Positions 9,383-18,899 of a stretch of 64,000 nt of DNA are shown here, piece after piece. The DNA is from Lysobacterales bacterium 63-13 (GTDB lineage Bacteria > Pseudomonadota > Gammaproteobacteria > Xanthomonadales > Rhodanobacteraceae), in the NCBI GenBank assembly GCA_001899855.1, contig MKWR01000023.1, positions 1 through 64,000 of the forward strand, read 5' to 3'. Position 1 is the first letter of the stretch, and the number at the start of each line of letters is the position of its first letter. Position numbers and translations under genes: made by a program. The notes below the pieces were generated by a model that worked only from the letters and a program-made list of their open reading frames with translations, searched no databases and was not told the DNA's origin.

Positions 9383-9961
9383 TCATTCGATTGAAAACTG
9401 CTGCAACGAAACCGGCGTGGTTCCGGCGGTGATTTCGGTGTTCGGTGTGTTTTCGTAACAGTAGTTGTTCAGGCTTGCGGGAAACCCGTTGGGTCCGACG
9501 CTGGTCAAATTAATCCACCCATAGTACGTATTGCCGCCTTCGGTGAAGCGGAATCCGAGGTATTGGCCGGATACACCGGCCCGATATGAGCCCATGGCCG
9601 TCGGCGATGTCTGGATACCGGTCAGATAGGTGCTCGATGCTCCCACCGGCGTTCCGCCGGCCAGCGGCGTGATGACGCCGCCGCTGGATACATAGCCGGA
9701 ACCAGTGGCGGCATTGAACGAAAGCAGCGTGGCAGTGTTGCTCGCATAAGGATTGAAATCCCAGCCGGCGACCGAACTGCCTGTTGTGCCCGTCGCTCCG
9801 GTGACGAGATTGATGTACATGCCGTCGATGTTCTGCGGAACGGCAATGGACGGCGAGGCGCAGACCACGGCGGCATAGGCACTCGTTGTGCCGACGGTCA
9901 TGCTGCCGACCGCGGCGAGCGTGGCAAGTACGATTCGATTGGACAATTGCTTGTTGTACAT
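9383..9961 (-). CDS. Hypothetical secreted protein, Gly/Ser/Thr-rich
   Basis: A 192-residue protein with a clear Sec signal peptide (cleavage after AYA, residue 30). The mature part is rich in Gly, Ser, Thr, Asn and Tyr. It contains YLGFRFTEGGNTYYGWINL (about 134-152), a pattern shared with many exported PEP-CTERM-type beta-sandwich proteins. However, there is no PEP-CTERM tail: the end is PVSLQQFSIE, a bacterial surface-protein style ending. The start has a good ribosome-binding site (GAGGGAA, 7 bp upstream on the minus strand). Function unknown; extracellular or surface location is inferred. Confidence 0.75.
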   Translation of the reverse strand: MYNKQLSNRIVLATLAAVGSMTVGTTSAYAAVVCASPSIAVPQNIDGMYINLVTGATGTTGSSVAGWDFNPYASNTATLLSFNAATGSGYVSSGGVITPLAGGTPVGASSTYLTGIQTSPTAMGSYRAGVSGQYLGFRFTEGGNTYYGWINLTSVGPNGFPASLNNYCYENTPNTEITAGTTPVSLQQFSIE

Positions 9962-10222
9962 GGGTTTCCCTCGTGTTGACCCTGATCATGAGTGCCGTCA
10001 TCGAAGATCGAGGACGGCCCCATGTCGACAGCCTTGTCACCCGATCGAAGCGACAAGTGCAAGCTGCGCAGACTGCCCCGGCGAGTCCGGGGTGTCAATC
10101 GCATGTGCCGTGGAGGTCTCGATGTGTCACGACACCGGGGCTTGCACCATTGAGCCCCCGGCCTGCACGGCATCGATAATCCGGCAGGTTGCAGGAAAGC
10201 CGGCGATTGCGCAGACGAACAA
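9962..10222. other. Intergenic region upstream of the secreted-protein gene
   Basis: No gene is seen. The stretch contains a GC hairpin, CCCCGG (10076-10081) with CCGGGG (10087-10092), which could be the terminator of the minus-strand M28 peptidase gene or part of the leader of the secreted-protein gene. Confidence 0.4.
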
Positions 10223-11665
10223 TCAGTGCTCGTCGGCGTCTTCCGCGAACGCACCCGCGGCGGAACCGAAATCACCTTCGGCGGAAGCGGCCAGGAACAT
10301 GGCCACGGCATAGGCGGCGACGTTCTGGCGCAACTGCTCGGGATCGATCTTGTCGAGCGTGTCGTTGGCGGTGTGGTGCCAATCGAAGTAGCGTGCCGCG
10401 TCCTGGTGCAGGGAAAGCCCGGCCATGCCGACTGCATGCACGGCGGACAGGTCCGAGCCGCCGCTGCCGGCAGCCTTGGCGTCATATTCGATGCCGAGCG
10501 GCTTGAGGGCGCTGGCGATCTGGTCGATGGCGCCGCGCGCCTCGGGTTTTACCGTCGCGGTGACCTTGACGATGCGATCGGCACCGGCATCGGATTCCGC
10601 GCCGAGGATGGCCTTGCCGATCTGCAGGTGATGCTCGGCGGCATAGGCCTTGCCGCCATACAGGCCGGATTCCTCGTTGGCGAAGGCGACCACGCGAATG
10701 CTGCGTGCCGGACGCTCGGGCAATTGGCTGATCAGATGCGCGGCCGCGGTGGTGATGGCGATACCGGAGGCATCATCGATTGCGCCGGTGCCGAGATCCC
10801 AGGAATCAAGATGTCCGCCGCTCAGGAAATACTCGTTTGGCCGCGAGCTGCCGGTGATTTCGGCAATCACGTTGGCACCGATGTAGGTGCCTTCGGTGCC
10901 GCAATCGAGGGCGAGATGCAGTTTCACCGGCTTGCCGCGCTTGAGCATGGCGTCGAGCAGGTCGGCATCGGGATTGGAGAGCGCCGCCGCCGGGATCGCC
11001 TTGGCCGGATCCGAAAAACGCGTCATGCCGGTATGCGCGAGACGATTGGAGTCGGAACCGACCGAGCGCAGCAGGAATGCCCTTGCGCCCTTGGCGGCGG
11101 CCAGCTCCGGCCCGCGCACGCGGACCGCCGAACCGCTTCCGTAATCGTGGCCATCGCTCAGCGCATGCATGCGCGGGATGGCCAGATAGACGATCTTGCC
11201 CTTGACCAGGTAATCCGCTGCCGCCTTCATCGCCTCCAGCGATGCAAAGGCGATCACTTCGGCATCCAGCCCGCCGGTCGGCGTGCCGGCCGATCCGCCG
11301 AGAGCGGTCACCGCGAGGGACTGCGGGAAAGGCGAAACAATGGCTGCGCTCTCGCTGCGGCGTACCCATTTCGGGTAGCTGACCGGCTCGGTCCAGACCT
11401 TGTCGAAACCCAGCGCCTTGAAGCGCGCAACCATCCAGTCCCGCGCCTTCTGGTCATTCTCGCTGGCGGCCAGGCGCGGCCCGATCTCGGTGGTCAGGCC
11501 TTCGACGATGGCATAGGCGACATCATTTTTCAGCGCACGCTCGCGCAACTCGGCGGCCTTGTCGATGGCGGCCTGCGGAATCACGGTGGCACTGGTCGCA
11601 TCCGCCGCCTGGGCAGCGGTCTGCATCAGCAGCAGGGCAAGGGCAAGCGAGGCGAGGCGAGGCAT
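10223..11665 (-). CDS. Secreted M28-family zinc metallopeptidase
   Basis: A 480-residue exopeptidase with a signal peptide (MPRLASLALALLLMQTAAQA). A PA-like insert (about residues 120-240) precedes the M28 catalytic domain. Zinc-ligand motifs are visible: GGHLDSWDLGTGAIDDASG (His and Asp) and ANEESGLYGGKAY (catalytic Glu pair). Related enzymes are aminopeptidases and carboxypeptidase Q-like peptidases of the periplasm. The ATG at 11665 gives a proper signal peptide and has AGGTGG upstream. An upstream in-frame start would add 19 residues that fit no signal. Confidence 0.9.
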   Translation of the reverse strand: MPRLASLALALLLMQTAAQAADATSATVIPQAAIDKAAELRERALKNDVAYAIVEGLTTEIGPRLAASENDQKARDWMVARFKALGFDKVWTEPVSYPKWVRRSESAAIVSPFPQSLAVTALGGSAGTPTGGLDAEVIAFASLEAMKAAADYLVKGKIVYLAIPRMHALSDGHDYGSGSAVRVRGPELAAAKGARAFLLRSVGSDSNRLAHTGMTRFSDPAKAIPAAALSNPDADLLDAMLKRGKPVKLHLALDCGTEGTYIGANVIAEITGSSRPNEYFLSGGHLDSWDLGTGAIDDASGIAITTAAAHLISQLPERPARSIRVVAFANEESGLYGGKAYAAEHHLQIGKAILGAESDAGADRIVKVTATVKPEARGAIDQIASALKPLGIEYDAKAAGSGGSDLSAVHAVGMAGLSLHQDAARYFDWHHTANDTLDKIDPEQLRQNVAAYAVAMFLAASAEGDFGSAAGAFAEDADEH

Positions 11666-11778
11666 GATCGGATTCCACCTGGAGGCAAGCCCCCGATCAT
11701 GCCAGAGCCACGCTTGGAGCAACTGTGGCGAAGGTCATCCGGTGCCTCCCGCAGCGGCTTGAGACCTCGCCGGCTTGA

Positions 11779-12177
11779 TCACTTGCCCTGTTTCAGCAGA
11801 TCGCGGATTTCCGTCAGCAGGACGACATCGGCGGGTGGCGCGGCCGGTGTTTCCTCGGCCTTCTTGCTGAGGCGGTTGATTGCCTTGACCACCATGAAGA
11901 TTGCAAAGGCGACGATGGCGAACTGGATCATCGTGTTGATGAAGGCACCGTACTGGATGGCGACTTCGCCAGTGCCGTCCGCGGCGGCGGGAGTCAGCAC
12001 GAATTTGTACGCCGAGAAATCGATGCCGCCGATCAGATTGCCGATGGGCGGCATGATCACGTCATTGACCAGCGAAGTGACGATCTTGCCGAATGCGGCA
12101 CCGATAACGACACCGACAGCCAGATCGATGACATTGCCGCGCATGGCGAACGCCTTGAACTCCGACATCATGCTCAT
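11779..12177 (-). CDS. mscL: Large-conductance mechanosensitive channel MscL
   Basis: A 132-residue pentameric inner-membrane channel that opens under membrane tension to relieve osmotic downshock. The hallmark N-terminus [24 protein letters not shown] includes the S1 helix and pore-lining TM1. TM2 (about residues 75-95) is followed by the cytoplasmic bundle helix ending [13 protein letters not shown]. The start at 12177 has a strong site (AAGGAG) upstream, and upstream in-frame codons are rejected. It is a stand-alone gene. Confidence 0.97.
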   Translation of the reverse strand: MSMMSEFKAFAMRGNVIDLAVGVVIGAAFGKIVTSLVNDVIMPPIGNLIGGIDFSAYKFVLTPAAADGTGEVAIQYGAFINTMIQFAIVAFAIFMVVKAINRLSKKAEETPAAPPADVVLLTEIRDLLKQGK

Positions 12178-12406
12178 GTTGACTCCTTCAGGGTGGAATG
12201 ATGGTGGCGACGGCGAGGGCCGCCGACGCACTCTATCCCGATAATTCCGCTGACGCAGCCCCGTTGCGAAGTTTTGCCAACATCGAAGCAATAACGGCCA
12301 AAAAGCCATCAAAGTCATGTACACCCGTTCGCGCCTTCAAATCACGAGCGGCAAACGCATCGCGGCTGAAGCGGCTTCCAGCACCGCAGCGGGAAGAACA
12401 TCGGGC

Positions 12407-13093
12407 TCAGACGATGCGGCCTTCCAGCACCGCCACGCCTTCCAGCTCGGCGCGGAAGCGGTCGCCCTTGACCAGGGCTGCAACGCCGGCTGGGGTGCCG
12501 GTGAAGATCAAGTCGCCTGATTGCAGGTCGTAGAGTTTCGACAGCTCATGGATGATTTCGGCAACGCTGAAGATCATCTCGCCGATGTCGGTTTGCTGGC
12601 GCCGTTCGCCGTTCACATCCAGGCTGAGCTGCAGGTGTTGCGGGTGACCGATCTCGCTGACCCGACGCAGGTCGGAGACCGGTGCGGAGCAGTCGAAGCC
12701 CTTGGCGACATCCCAGGGATTGCCCTTGCTCTTTGCCACTGCCTGCAGGTCGCGTCGGGTCAGATCGAGGCCGATGCCATAGGCATACACATGTTCCAGC
12801 GCGTGGGCGACGGCTATGTCGCGACCGCCGGTGGCAAGGGCGACGACCATCTCGACCTCGTGGTGCAGCTCTCGCGTTGCCGGGGGATAGGGCACATCGC
12901 CGTTGTCGATGACGATCGCATCCGCCGGCTTGCTGAAGAATATCGGCTGCGCGCGATCGACCTCGGAGCCCATTTCCCTGGCGTGATCGGCATAGTTGCG
13001 ACCGATGCAATAGATGCGATGCAGCGGAAAGCGCATGTCGGTGGCGCTGACCGGAATGGCAGCGATGGCATGGGGTGCGATGGCGAATGTCAT
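12407..13093 (-). CDS. Fumarylacetoacetate hydrolase-family enzyme
   Basis: A 228-residue FAH-fold protein. The family core is seen as IYCIGRNYADHAREMG, ELHHEVEMVVAL (metal-binding Glu residues) and DLTRRDLQ, plus GDLIFTGTPAGVAALVKGD at the C-terminus. Members hydrolyse or decarboxylate acylpyruvates and oxaloacetate with Mg2+ or Mn2+. This size and motif set suggest a YcgM/FAHD1-like acylpyruvase or oxaloacetate decarboxylase. The start at 13093 keeps the conserved N-terminal strand. The exact substrate cannot be fixed from sequence. Confidence 0.85.
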   Translation of the reverse strand: MTFAIAPHAIAAIPVSATDMRFPLHRIYCIGRNYADHAREMGSEVDRAQPIFFSKPADAIVIDNGDVPYPPATRELHHEVEMVVALATGGRDIAVAHALEHVYAYGIGLDLTRRDLQAVAKSKGNPWDVAKGFDCSAPVSDLRRVSEIGHPQHLQLSLDVNGERRQQTDIGEMIFSVAEIIHELSKLYDLQSGDLIFTGTPAGVAALVKGDRFRAELEGVAVLEGRIV

Positions 13094-13289
13094 GGAAGGA
13101 GATCCTCGGCGGGTCTGGGCAACTGGATTCTGTGCGTTTGCGCGTGTCGGTGTCGAGGATCGGACGGCGCTGACGGCGAGCATGACAGGCGTCACCACCA
13201 ACTGGTGATGAAGGCCGGTTGTTCATTATCGGTCGACCCGGCAACCTGTGGCAGACTCTGCGCCCCCACGGGCGCTCAGGACAGGATGG

Positions 13290-14513
13290 ATGGAGAACAA
13301 GGGTGAATTGCTCAACCAGTTGCGGATCGATCGGAACAAGGTCGAGCCGCCATCACGTGCGCCGTGGATCGTCGCGGTGATTGCGCTCGTGCTGGTCGCC
13401 ATCGCCGCGGCATGGTGGTGGATGTCGACGCAACGCAGCTTCGAGGTGTCGGCGGTGACCGCCATTGCGCCAAGTGCCGGCGGCTCTTCGGCGGCGGTCC
13501 TGCAGGCGACCGGCTATGTCACGGCGCGCCGCCAGGCCACGGTGTCGGCGCAGATCACCGGAACCCTCTCCGAAGTGCTGATCGAGGAAGGCGAGCATGT
13601 CGAGGCCGGGCAAGTGCTCGCTCGCCTTGAAGACACCGCGCAGCAGGCGAACCTCGCCCAGGCCCAGGCCCAGGTGGCACAGGCACGCGCGCAAGTCGGC
13701 CAGTTCCAGGCGCGACTCGATCAGGCGCGCCGCGACCTGCTGCGCCAGCAGGATCTCGTTGGCCGCAAGCTGGTGTCGAAACAGGCCGTGGAGGCTGCAC
13801 AGACCGAAGTGGACACGCTGGCCGCGCAGCTGACGGCGCAGCAGCGCAGCGTCGATCTTGCTTCCGCGCAGGCACGCAGCGCCCAGGTGCAGCTCGACTA
13901 CACGACCGTGCGCGCGCCGTTTGCCGGGGTGATCATCGCCAAGGCTGCCCAGGTCGGCGAAATCGTCTCGCCGCTTTCGGCGGGTGGCGGCTTCACGCGC
14001 ACCGGTGTCGGCACCATCGTCGACATGGACTCGCTCGAAATCGAAGTCGATGTGAACGAGTCATACATCAATCGGGTCGTGCCCGATGCGCCGGCCGAAG
14101 CCGTGCTCGATGCCTACCAGGACTGGACGATACCAGCCAGGGTCATTGCCATCATCCCGACTGCCGACCGCGGCAAGGCCACGGTCAAGGTGCGTGTCGG
14201 CCTCGAGCAGAAGGATCCGCGCATCCTCCCGGACATGGGCGCGCGCGTGTCGTTCATGGAAGAAAAGGCGGCGGCATCAGCCACGGCCGAGCCACCCAAG
14301 GGCGTGTTGCTGCCCGCATCGGCCATCGTCCAGCGCAACGGCAAGAGCGTGGTCTTCGTCATCGAGGGCGATCGCGCCGTGCTGAAGGCGGTCGTGCCCG
14401 GGCAGAACATGGGCGAGCTGCGCCTGGTCGAAGGCATTGCCGCCTCCGCGCAAATCGTTCGCGAGCCTCCTGCGGAAATGCAGGACGCTTCCCGCATCAG
14501 CGTGAAGAAATAA
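13290..14513 (+). CDS. MacA-like periplasmic adaptor of an ABC exporter
   Basis: A 407-residue HlyD/RND-type adaptor. It has a cytoplasmic start and a single membrane anchor (about residues 28-46, WIVAVIALVLVAIAAAWWW). Lipoyl halves surround a long Gln/Ala-rich coiled-coil hairpin (about 100-200), and a barrel domain follows. It is the first of four same-strand genes that together look like a tripartite ABC exporter. The ATG at 13290 was preferred over an upstream GTG because of AGGA just upstream and a normal anchor position. Confidence 0.88.
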   Translation: MENKGELLNQLRIDRNKVEPPSRAPWIVAVIALVLVAIAAAWWWMSTQRSFEVSAVTAIAPSAGGSSAAVLQATGYVTARRQATVSAQITGTLSEVLIEEGEHVEAGQVLARLEDTAQQANLAQAQAQVAQARAQVGQFQARLDQARRDLLRQQDLVGRKLVSKQAVEAAQTEVDTLAAQLTAQQRSVDLASAQARSAQVQLDYTTVRAPFAGVIIAKAAQVGEIVSPLSAGGGFTRTGVGTIVDMDSLEIEVDVNESYINRVVPDAPAEAVLDAYQDWTIPARVIAIIPTADRGKATVKVRVGLEQKDPRILPDMGARVSFMEEKAAASATAEPPKGVLLPASAIVQRNGKSVVFVIEGDRAVLKAVVPGQNMGELRLVEGIAASAQIVREPPAEMQDASRISVKK

Positions 14514-14559
14514 CCATCCCGGGTCGAATCCGGAACAAATCGGAAAGCGAGGATCTGTC

Positions 14560-15246
14560 ATGACAACTCTTGTGGAAATCCGCGAAGCCAGCAAGACCTA
14601 CGAGCGCGGCAAGCAGAAGGTCGAAGTCCTGCACCATATCGACCTGGATATCGCCAAGGGCGACTTCCTTGCCCTGATGGGGCCGTCCGGTTCCGGCAAG
14701 ACCACCCTGCTCAACCTGATTGGCGGGCTCGATTCGCCCAGCGGCGGTTCAATCAGCGTTGGCGGCCAGCGCATCGACAAGCTCGGCGGCGGCGCGCTGG
14801 CCAAGTGGCGTGCGGCCAATGTCGGTTTCATCTTCCAGTTCTACAACCTGCTGCCGATGCTGTCGGCGCAGAAGAATGTCGAAGTGCCGCTGCTGCTGAC
14901 CCGGCTTTCGGCGGCCGAACGCAAGCGCAACGCCTCGATCGCCCTGCAACTGGTTGGCCTGTCCGATCGTGCCAGCCACAAGCCGAACGAACTGTCCGGT
15001 GGCCAGCAACAGCGTGTCGCCATTGCCCGCGCGATCGTTTCGGATCCGACCCTGCTGGTCTGCGACGAGCCGACCGGCGATCTTGATCGCCAGTCGGCCG
15101 AGGAAGTGCTCGGCCTGCTGCAGATGCTCAATCGCGAACAGGGCAAGACCATCATCATGGTCACGCATGATCCGAAAGCGGCCGAATACGCCAGGCATAC
15201 CCTGCATCTGGACAAGGGCACCCTGGTCGAACCCGCGACCGCTTGA
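14560..15246 (+). CDS. ABC transporter ATP-binding protein (MacB/LolD type)
   Basis: A 228-residue nucleotide-binding subunit. Walker A is GPSGSGKTT (about residues 43-51), the ABC signature is LSGGQQQRVAIARA, and Walker B is LLVCDEPTGDLD with the catalytic Glu. The H-loop His is in MVTHD. The sequence type is that of LolD/MacB/FtsE exporters, which move lipoproteins, peptides or drugs from the periplasmic side rather than import. It is followed 14 bp later by the first permease. Confidence 0.93.
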   Translation: MTTLVEIREASKTYERGKQKVEVLHHIDLDIAKGDFLALMGPSGSGKTTLLNLIGGLDSPSGGSISVGGQRIDKLGGGALAKWRAANVGFIFQFYNLLPMLSAQKNVEVPLLLTRLSAAERKRNASIALQLVGLSDRASHKPNELSGGQQQRVAIARAIVSDPTLLVCDEPTGDLDRQSAEEVLGLLQMLNREQGKTIIMVTHDPKAAEYARHTLHLDKGTLVEPATA

Positions 15247-15260
15247 GGGGAGGCAGGGCA

Positions 15261-16424
15261 ATGAAATATTTCCATTTGATCTGGGCGGCGCTGTTCCGGC
15301 GCAAGACCCGCACCATCCTCACCCTGATGTCGGTGCTTGCCGCATTCCTGCTGTTCGGCATGCTCGATGCCGTGCGCGTCGCCTTCAACTCGGGTGGCGA
15401 TGCCGCCGGGGTCGACCGCATGGTCGTCTCGTCGAAGTACTCGATCATCCAGGGATTGCCGCAGAGCCTCGTTGCGCGCGTGCAGGCGACACCGGGCGTG
15501 AAGAACCTGACCTGGGCGAACTGGTTCGGCGGCTACTACCAGGATCGCAAGAACCAGATGGTCAACATCGCCATCGATCCGAACTACTTCGACATCTATC
15601 CCGAGTTCAGCATCCCGCCCGAACAACTGCAGAAATTCAGGGAAACCCGCACTGGCGCGCTGGTCGGCGAGAGCCTGGCCAGGCGCTGGGGCTGGAAGAT
15701 CGGTGACAAGATCCCGATCAGTGGCGCGATCTATCCAAACAAGGCCAGCGGCGACACCAACTGGAGCTTTGACCTGGTCGGCATCTTCAAGGCCAGGGAC
15801 GAGAAGCAGCGTGGCGCCGAACAGCAGTTGTTCTTTCGCTGGGATTATTTCGACGAGGCCAACAGCTATGGCGCTCGCGAAGTCGGCTGGTTGATCGTGC
15901 AGGTGGCCGATCCGCAAAAGTCCGACGAGGTGGCCAAGGCCATCGATGCGATTTCGGCAAACTCGGATCATGAAACCCGCACGCAGACCGAACAGGCCTT
16001 CCAGCTTTCCTTTGCCAAGCAGCTTGGCGACATCGGGCTGATCGTCAGCGCGATCATGGGCGCGGTGTTCTTCACCTTGTTGCTGCTCACCGGCAACACC
16101 ATGGCCCAGGCCGTGCGCGAGCGCGTGCCCGAGCTGGCCACGTTGAAGACCATCGGCTTTTCCGATGTCAGCTTGTTGCTGCTGGTGTTTGCCGAGGCCG
16201 TGCTGCTGATCGTGATTGGCGGCAGTCTCGGTCTTGGCCTGGTCTCGCTGCTGCTGCCGGTGATCGGTGCGGCGAGTGGCGGCATGCTGCAATTGCCGCC
16301 GGTTGGCGCCGGCACCTGGCTGACTGGCCTGCTGATGATGATCGGCATCGGCCTGCTGGTCGGCGTGTTGCCGGCATTGCGGGCGATGCGCCTGAATATC
16401 GTCGATGCACTGGCTGGTCGCTGA
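15261..16424 (+). CDS. ABC exporter permease 1 (FtsX/MacB domain)
   Basis: A 387-residue permease with one N-terminal helix, a large periplasmic MacB-type domain (about residues 40-250) and three C-terminal helices of the FtsX fold (about 265-385). The ATG at 15261 follows AGGCAGGG. Its partner permease starts 10 bp after its stop, so the transporter is likely a heterodimer of two half-permeases rather than the fused MacB of E. coli. Confidence 0.88.
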   Translation: MKYFHLIWAALFRRKTRTILTLMSVLAAFLLFGMLDAVRVAFNSGGDAAGVDRMVVSSKYSIIQGLPQSLVARVQATPGVKNLTWANWFGGYYQDRKNQMVNIAIDPNYFDIYPEFSIPPEQLQKFRETRTGALVGESLARRWGWKIGDKIPISGAIYPNKASGDTNWSFDLVGIFKARDEKQRGAEQQLFFRWDYFDEANSYGAREVGWLIVQVADPQKSDEVAKAIDAISANSDHETRTQTEQAFQLSFAKQLGDIGLIVSAIMGAVFFTLLLLTGNTMAQAVRERVPELATLKTIGFSDVSLLLLVFAEAVLLIVIGGSLGLGLVSLLLPVIGAASGGMLQLPPVGAGTWLTGLLMMIGIGLLVGVLPALRAMRLNIVDALAGR

Positions 16425-16434
16425 GGATCCCGAC

Positions 16435-17751
16435 ATGCGCAAGTTCAAATCCTTTCTTTTCGGCTCCGGCCTGTTCCTCGTCATCCTTGCCTCGGTGGCC
16501 CTGTGGGTCATGTTGCCGGGCGTGGTCCTGCTGGGCCTGGCCGTGCTGCTGGCGGCGTGGATGGCGTTCACGCGAATGGGCCGCCAGGCCGCCTCGGTCA
16601 CCTGGGTCGGTGTCTCGACCCTGCGCCAGCGCCTCGGTGCCTCGTCGGTGATCATTGTCGGCATCGCCGGCGTGGTCGGCGTGCTGGTCGCCCTGCTGGC
16701 CATGGGCGACGGCTTGCAGAAGACGCTGAAGAGCACCGGCGACAACGAAACCGCCATCATCCTGCGCGGTGGCGCGACGGCCGAGCTGAGCTCGGGAGTC
16801 ACCCGCGAACACGCGACCCTGATCGCGCAGTCGCCCGGCATCCTGCGTGACGCCGAGGGCAAGCCGATCGTTTCCGCCGAACTCGTGGTGGTCGCCAACC
16901 TGCCAAAGAAATCGACCGGCACCGATGCCAATGTCGAGGTGCGCGGGGTCGGCCCGCAGGTCTGGGCGCTGCGTCCGAACATCCGCATCGTCGAGGGGCG
17001 CAGGTTCACCCCGGGCCTGCGCGAGATGATCGTCGGCAAGGGGGCGCGCCAGCAGTTCGTTGGCCTCGATCCGGGCTCGACGATCAATCTCAACAACCAG
17101 CAATGGACGATCGTCGGCGTCTTCGAATCCGGCGACGCGCACGAATCGGAACTGGAAGGCGATGTCGATACGGTCTCGGCGGCCTACCGGCGCCAGGGAT
17201 TCCAGTCGGTCACGGTGAGGTTGACCTCGCCCGAGGCGCTGGATGCCTTGAAGGCCTCGCTGGCCAGCGATCCACGGCTCAAGGTCGAGGCCAAGACCAC
17301 GCTCGATTACTACACCGCGCAATCGGAAGGATTGAGCAAGGTCATTCGTGTCGTCGGCATCACCATCGCCGTGATCATGGCGATTGGCGCGATCTTCGGC
17401 GCACTCAACTCGATGTATGCGGCAGTGGCTACGCGCGCCCGCGAAATCGCCACCTTGCGCGCGATCGGCTTCCGCTCGCCGCCGGTGATCATCTCGGTGA
17501 TGCTGGAGACCATGCTGCTGGCACTGATTGGCGGTTTGCTGGGTGCCAGCATCGCCTGGCTGTTGTTCAACAACTACACGGTGTCGACGCTGGGCTCCAA
17601 CTTCAGCCAGGTCGTGTTCCAGTTCTCGATTTCGCCGGCGCTGCTCTGGGCCGGCGTGAAATGGGCCCTCGCCATCGGCTTCGTCGGCGGCCTCCTGCCC
17701 GCCGTACGCGCCGCCCGCTTGCCAGTGACGACCGCCTTGCGGGAGTCCTGA
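16435..17751 (+). CDS. ABC exporter permease 2 (FtsX/MacB domain)
   Basis: A 438-residue second permease. Two closely spaced N-terminal hydrophobic segments (about residues 8-45), a further helix near 75-97, a periplasmic MacB-like domain and three C-terminal FtsX helices (about 310-430) are visible. It ends the four-gene exporter operon. The start at 16435 was chosen because upstream in-frame residues lie inside the preceding gene. Substrate unknown. The region just after its stop is a GGGATTCGGG-type repeat. Confidence 0.87.
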   Translation: MRKFKSFLFGSGLFLVILASVALWVMLPGVVLLGLAVLLAAWMAFTRMGRQAASVTWVGVSTLRQRLGASSVIIVGIAGVVGVLVALLAMGDGLQKTLKSTGDNETAIILRGGATAELSSGVTREHATLIAQSPGILRDAEGKPIVSAELVVVANLPKKSTGTDANVEVRGVGPQVWALRPNIRIVEGRRFTPGLREMIVGKGARQQFVGLDPGSTINLNNQQWTIVGVFESGDAHESELEGDVDTVSAAYRRQGFQSVTVRLTSPEALDALKASLASDPRLKVEAKTTLDYYTAQSEGLSKVIRVVGITIAVIMAIGAIFGALNSMYAAVATRAREIATLRAIGFRSPPVIISVMLETMLLALIGGLLGASIAWLLFNNYTVSTLGSNFSQVVFQFSISPALLWAGVKWALAIGFVGGLLPAVRAARLPVTTALRES

Positions 17752-17752
17752 A

Positions 17753-17836
17753 AGCCGGGATTGGGGATTCGGGATTGGGGATTCGGGAAAGCGGCATTCC
17801 GCGCGCGAATTGCTTTACGAATCCCTAATCCCGGCT
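17753..17836. repeat. GGGATTCGGG-type inverted repeat between convergent genes
   Basis: AGCCGGGATTGGGGATTCG (17753-17771) pairs with its inverse at 17818-17836 with a single mismatch. The left side continues with two further GGGATTSGGG-type units. The hairpin spans the gap between the converging exporter permease and the YedA-like gene. The right arm contains the TAG stop of the YedA-like gene (17825-17827). It may act as a bidirectional terminator or mRNA-stabilising structure. Confidence 0.7.
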
Positions 17837-18682
17837 CTTGCCCAACGTGATCATCGCCACGCCAGCGAGGATGACGGCCATGGCGGCGACGTCGCTGGCG
17901 TGGACGACTTCGCCGAGAATGATGGCGCCGAGCAGGACGGCGACCGGAGGATTGACGTAGGCGTAACTGGTGGCGAGCAAGGGGCGCACGTTCTTCAGCA
18001 GGAACAGGTAGGCGGTGAATGCGACCAGCGAGCCGAACACGATCAGGTAGAGCAAGGCCAGGGTGGCCTGAAGGCCGGGCAGGGCATGCATGCGCTCGCC
18101 CTGCAGGATCGAGAAGAGGCTGAGCGCCGCACCGCCACAGATCATCTGCGCGGCCGTGTTCATCGATGCCGGCGGCATGTCGCGGCGTCGGCTCCACACC
18201 GAGCCGAAGGCCCAGGCGATCGCGGCGACGACCAGGGCGATTGCGCCAAGCGGCGATCCACTCATGCCGCTGCCGAGATTGAGCAGGATGACACCGCCGA
18301 ATCCGATCACCAGCCCGAGCCATTCCAGCCGACTCGGCCAATCCCGATAGAGCGTGCCGAACGCGGCGGCAAACAACGGCATGCTGGCGACCGCGATCGC
18401 CGCCAGGCCGGAGGCGACGGTTTGTTCGGCGTAGCAGACCAGGCCGTTGCCTATGCCAAGCAACAAGGTTCCGCTGATGGCGGCATTGCGCCATTGCAGT
18501 CGCGTCGGCGCTGGCATGCCACGCAGGCGCAGGAACGCGTAGAGCGCACCGCCGGCGGCGAGGAAGCGCACCGCGCCAAGCAGGAACGGAGGCCAGCTGT
18601 CCAGCGCCACGCGAATGGCCAGGTAAGTCGAGCCCCAGACCACATACACGGCGAACAAGGCCAATGGAACCAGCAGGCGCAT
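17825..18682 (-). CDS. EamA-family transporter, YedA-like
   Basis: A 285-residue drug/metabolite transporter with ten predicted helices in two EamA repeats. Strong family landmarks shared with E. coli YedA are VWGSTYLAIRV near the N-terminus, AIAWAFGSVWSRR in the middle, and LLATSYAYVNPPVAVLLG near the C-terminus. Likely an inner-membrane metabolite exporter; the substrate is unknown. The start at 18682 begins at the first helix but has no strong ribosome-binding site; a GTG at 18748 would add 22 residues. The stop codon lies inside the intergenic repeat. Confidence 0.87.
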   Translation of the reverse strand: MRLLVPLALFAVYVVWGSTYLAIRVALDSWPPFLLGAVRFLAAGGALYAFLRLRGMPAPTRLQWRNAAISGTLLLGIGNGLVCYAEQTVASGLAAIAVASMPLFAAAFGTLYRDWPSRLEWLGLVIGFGGVILLNLGSGMSGSPLGAIALVVAAIAWAFGSVWSRRRDMPPASMNTAAQMICGGAALSLFSILQGERMHALPGLQATLALLYLIVFGSLVAFTAYLFLLKNVRPLLATSYAYVNPPVAVLLGAIILGEVVHASDVAAMAVILAGVAMITLGKSRD

Positions 18683-18899
18683 GCTGCCAGGTGTCGGCTC
18701 AGTGGCGTCGAGGCTTTCCCCGGTCTTGCGCGAATCGGCCTTGTTCACTGCAGTGATCGCCACGCAAGGGATTCGGCAACGCACAAACTGACCATGGGAT
18801 TGCCCTGATGCGCCGAGGCGCTGAATTGACGGTGTCGCTGCTTGCTGTCGCCCGATGATTGCTGGCAGCAGGTGGACCCGTGCCGGCACGGACGCTGCT

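Noticed and set aside
10226-12244. 672-codon open frame on the plus strand
   Set aside because: It is antisense to the M28 peptidase and mscL and its translation shows no family features.
13248-13289. GTG start for the MacA-like adaptor
   Set aside because: The ATG at 13290 has a better-placed ribosome-binding site and keeps a normal membrane anchor position.
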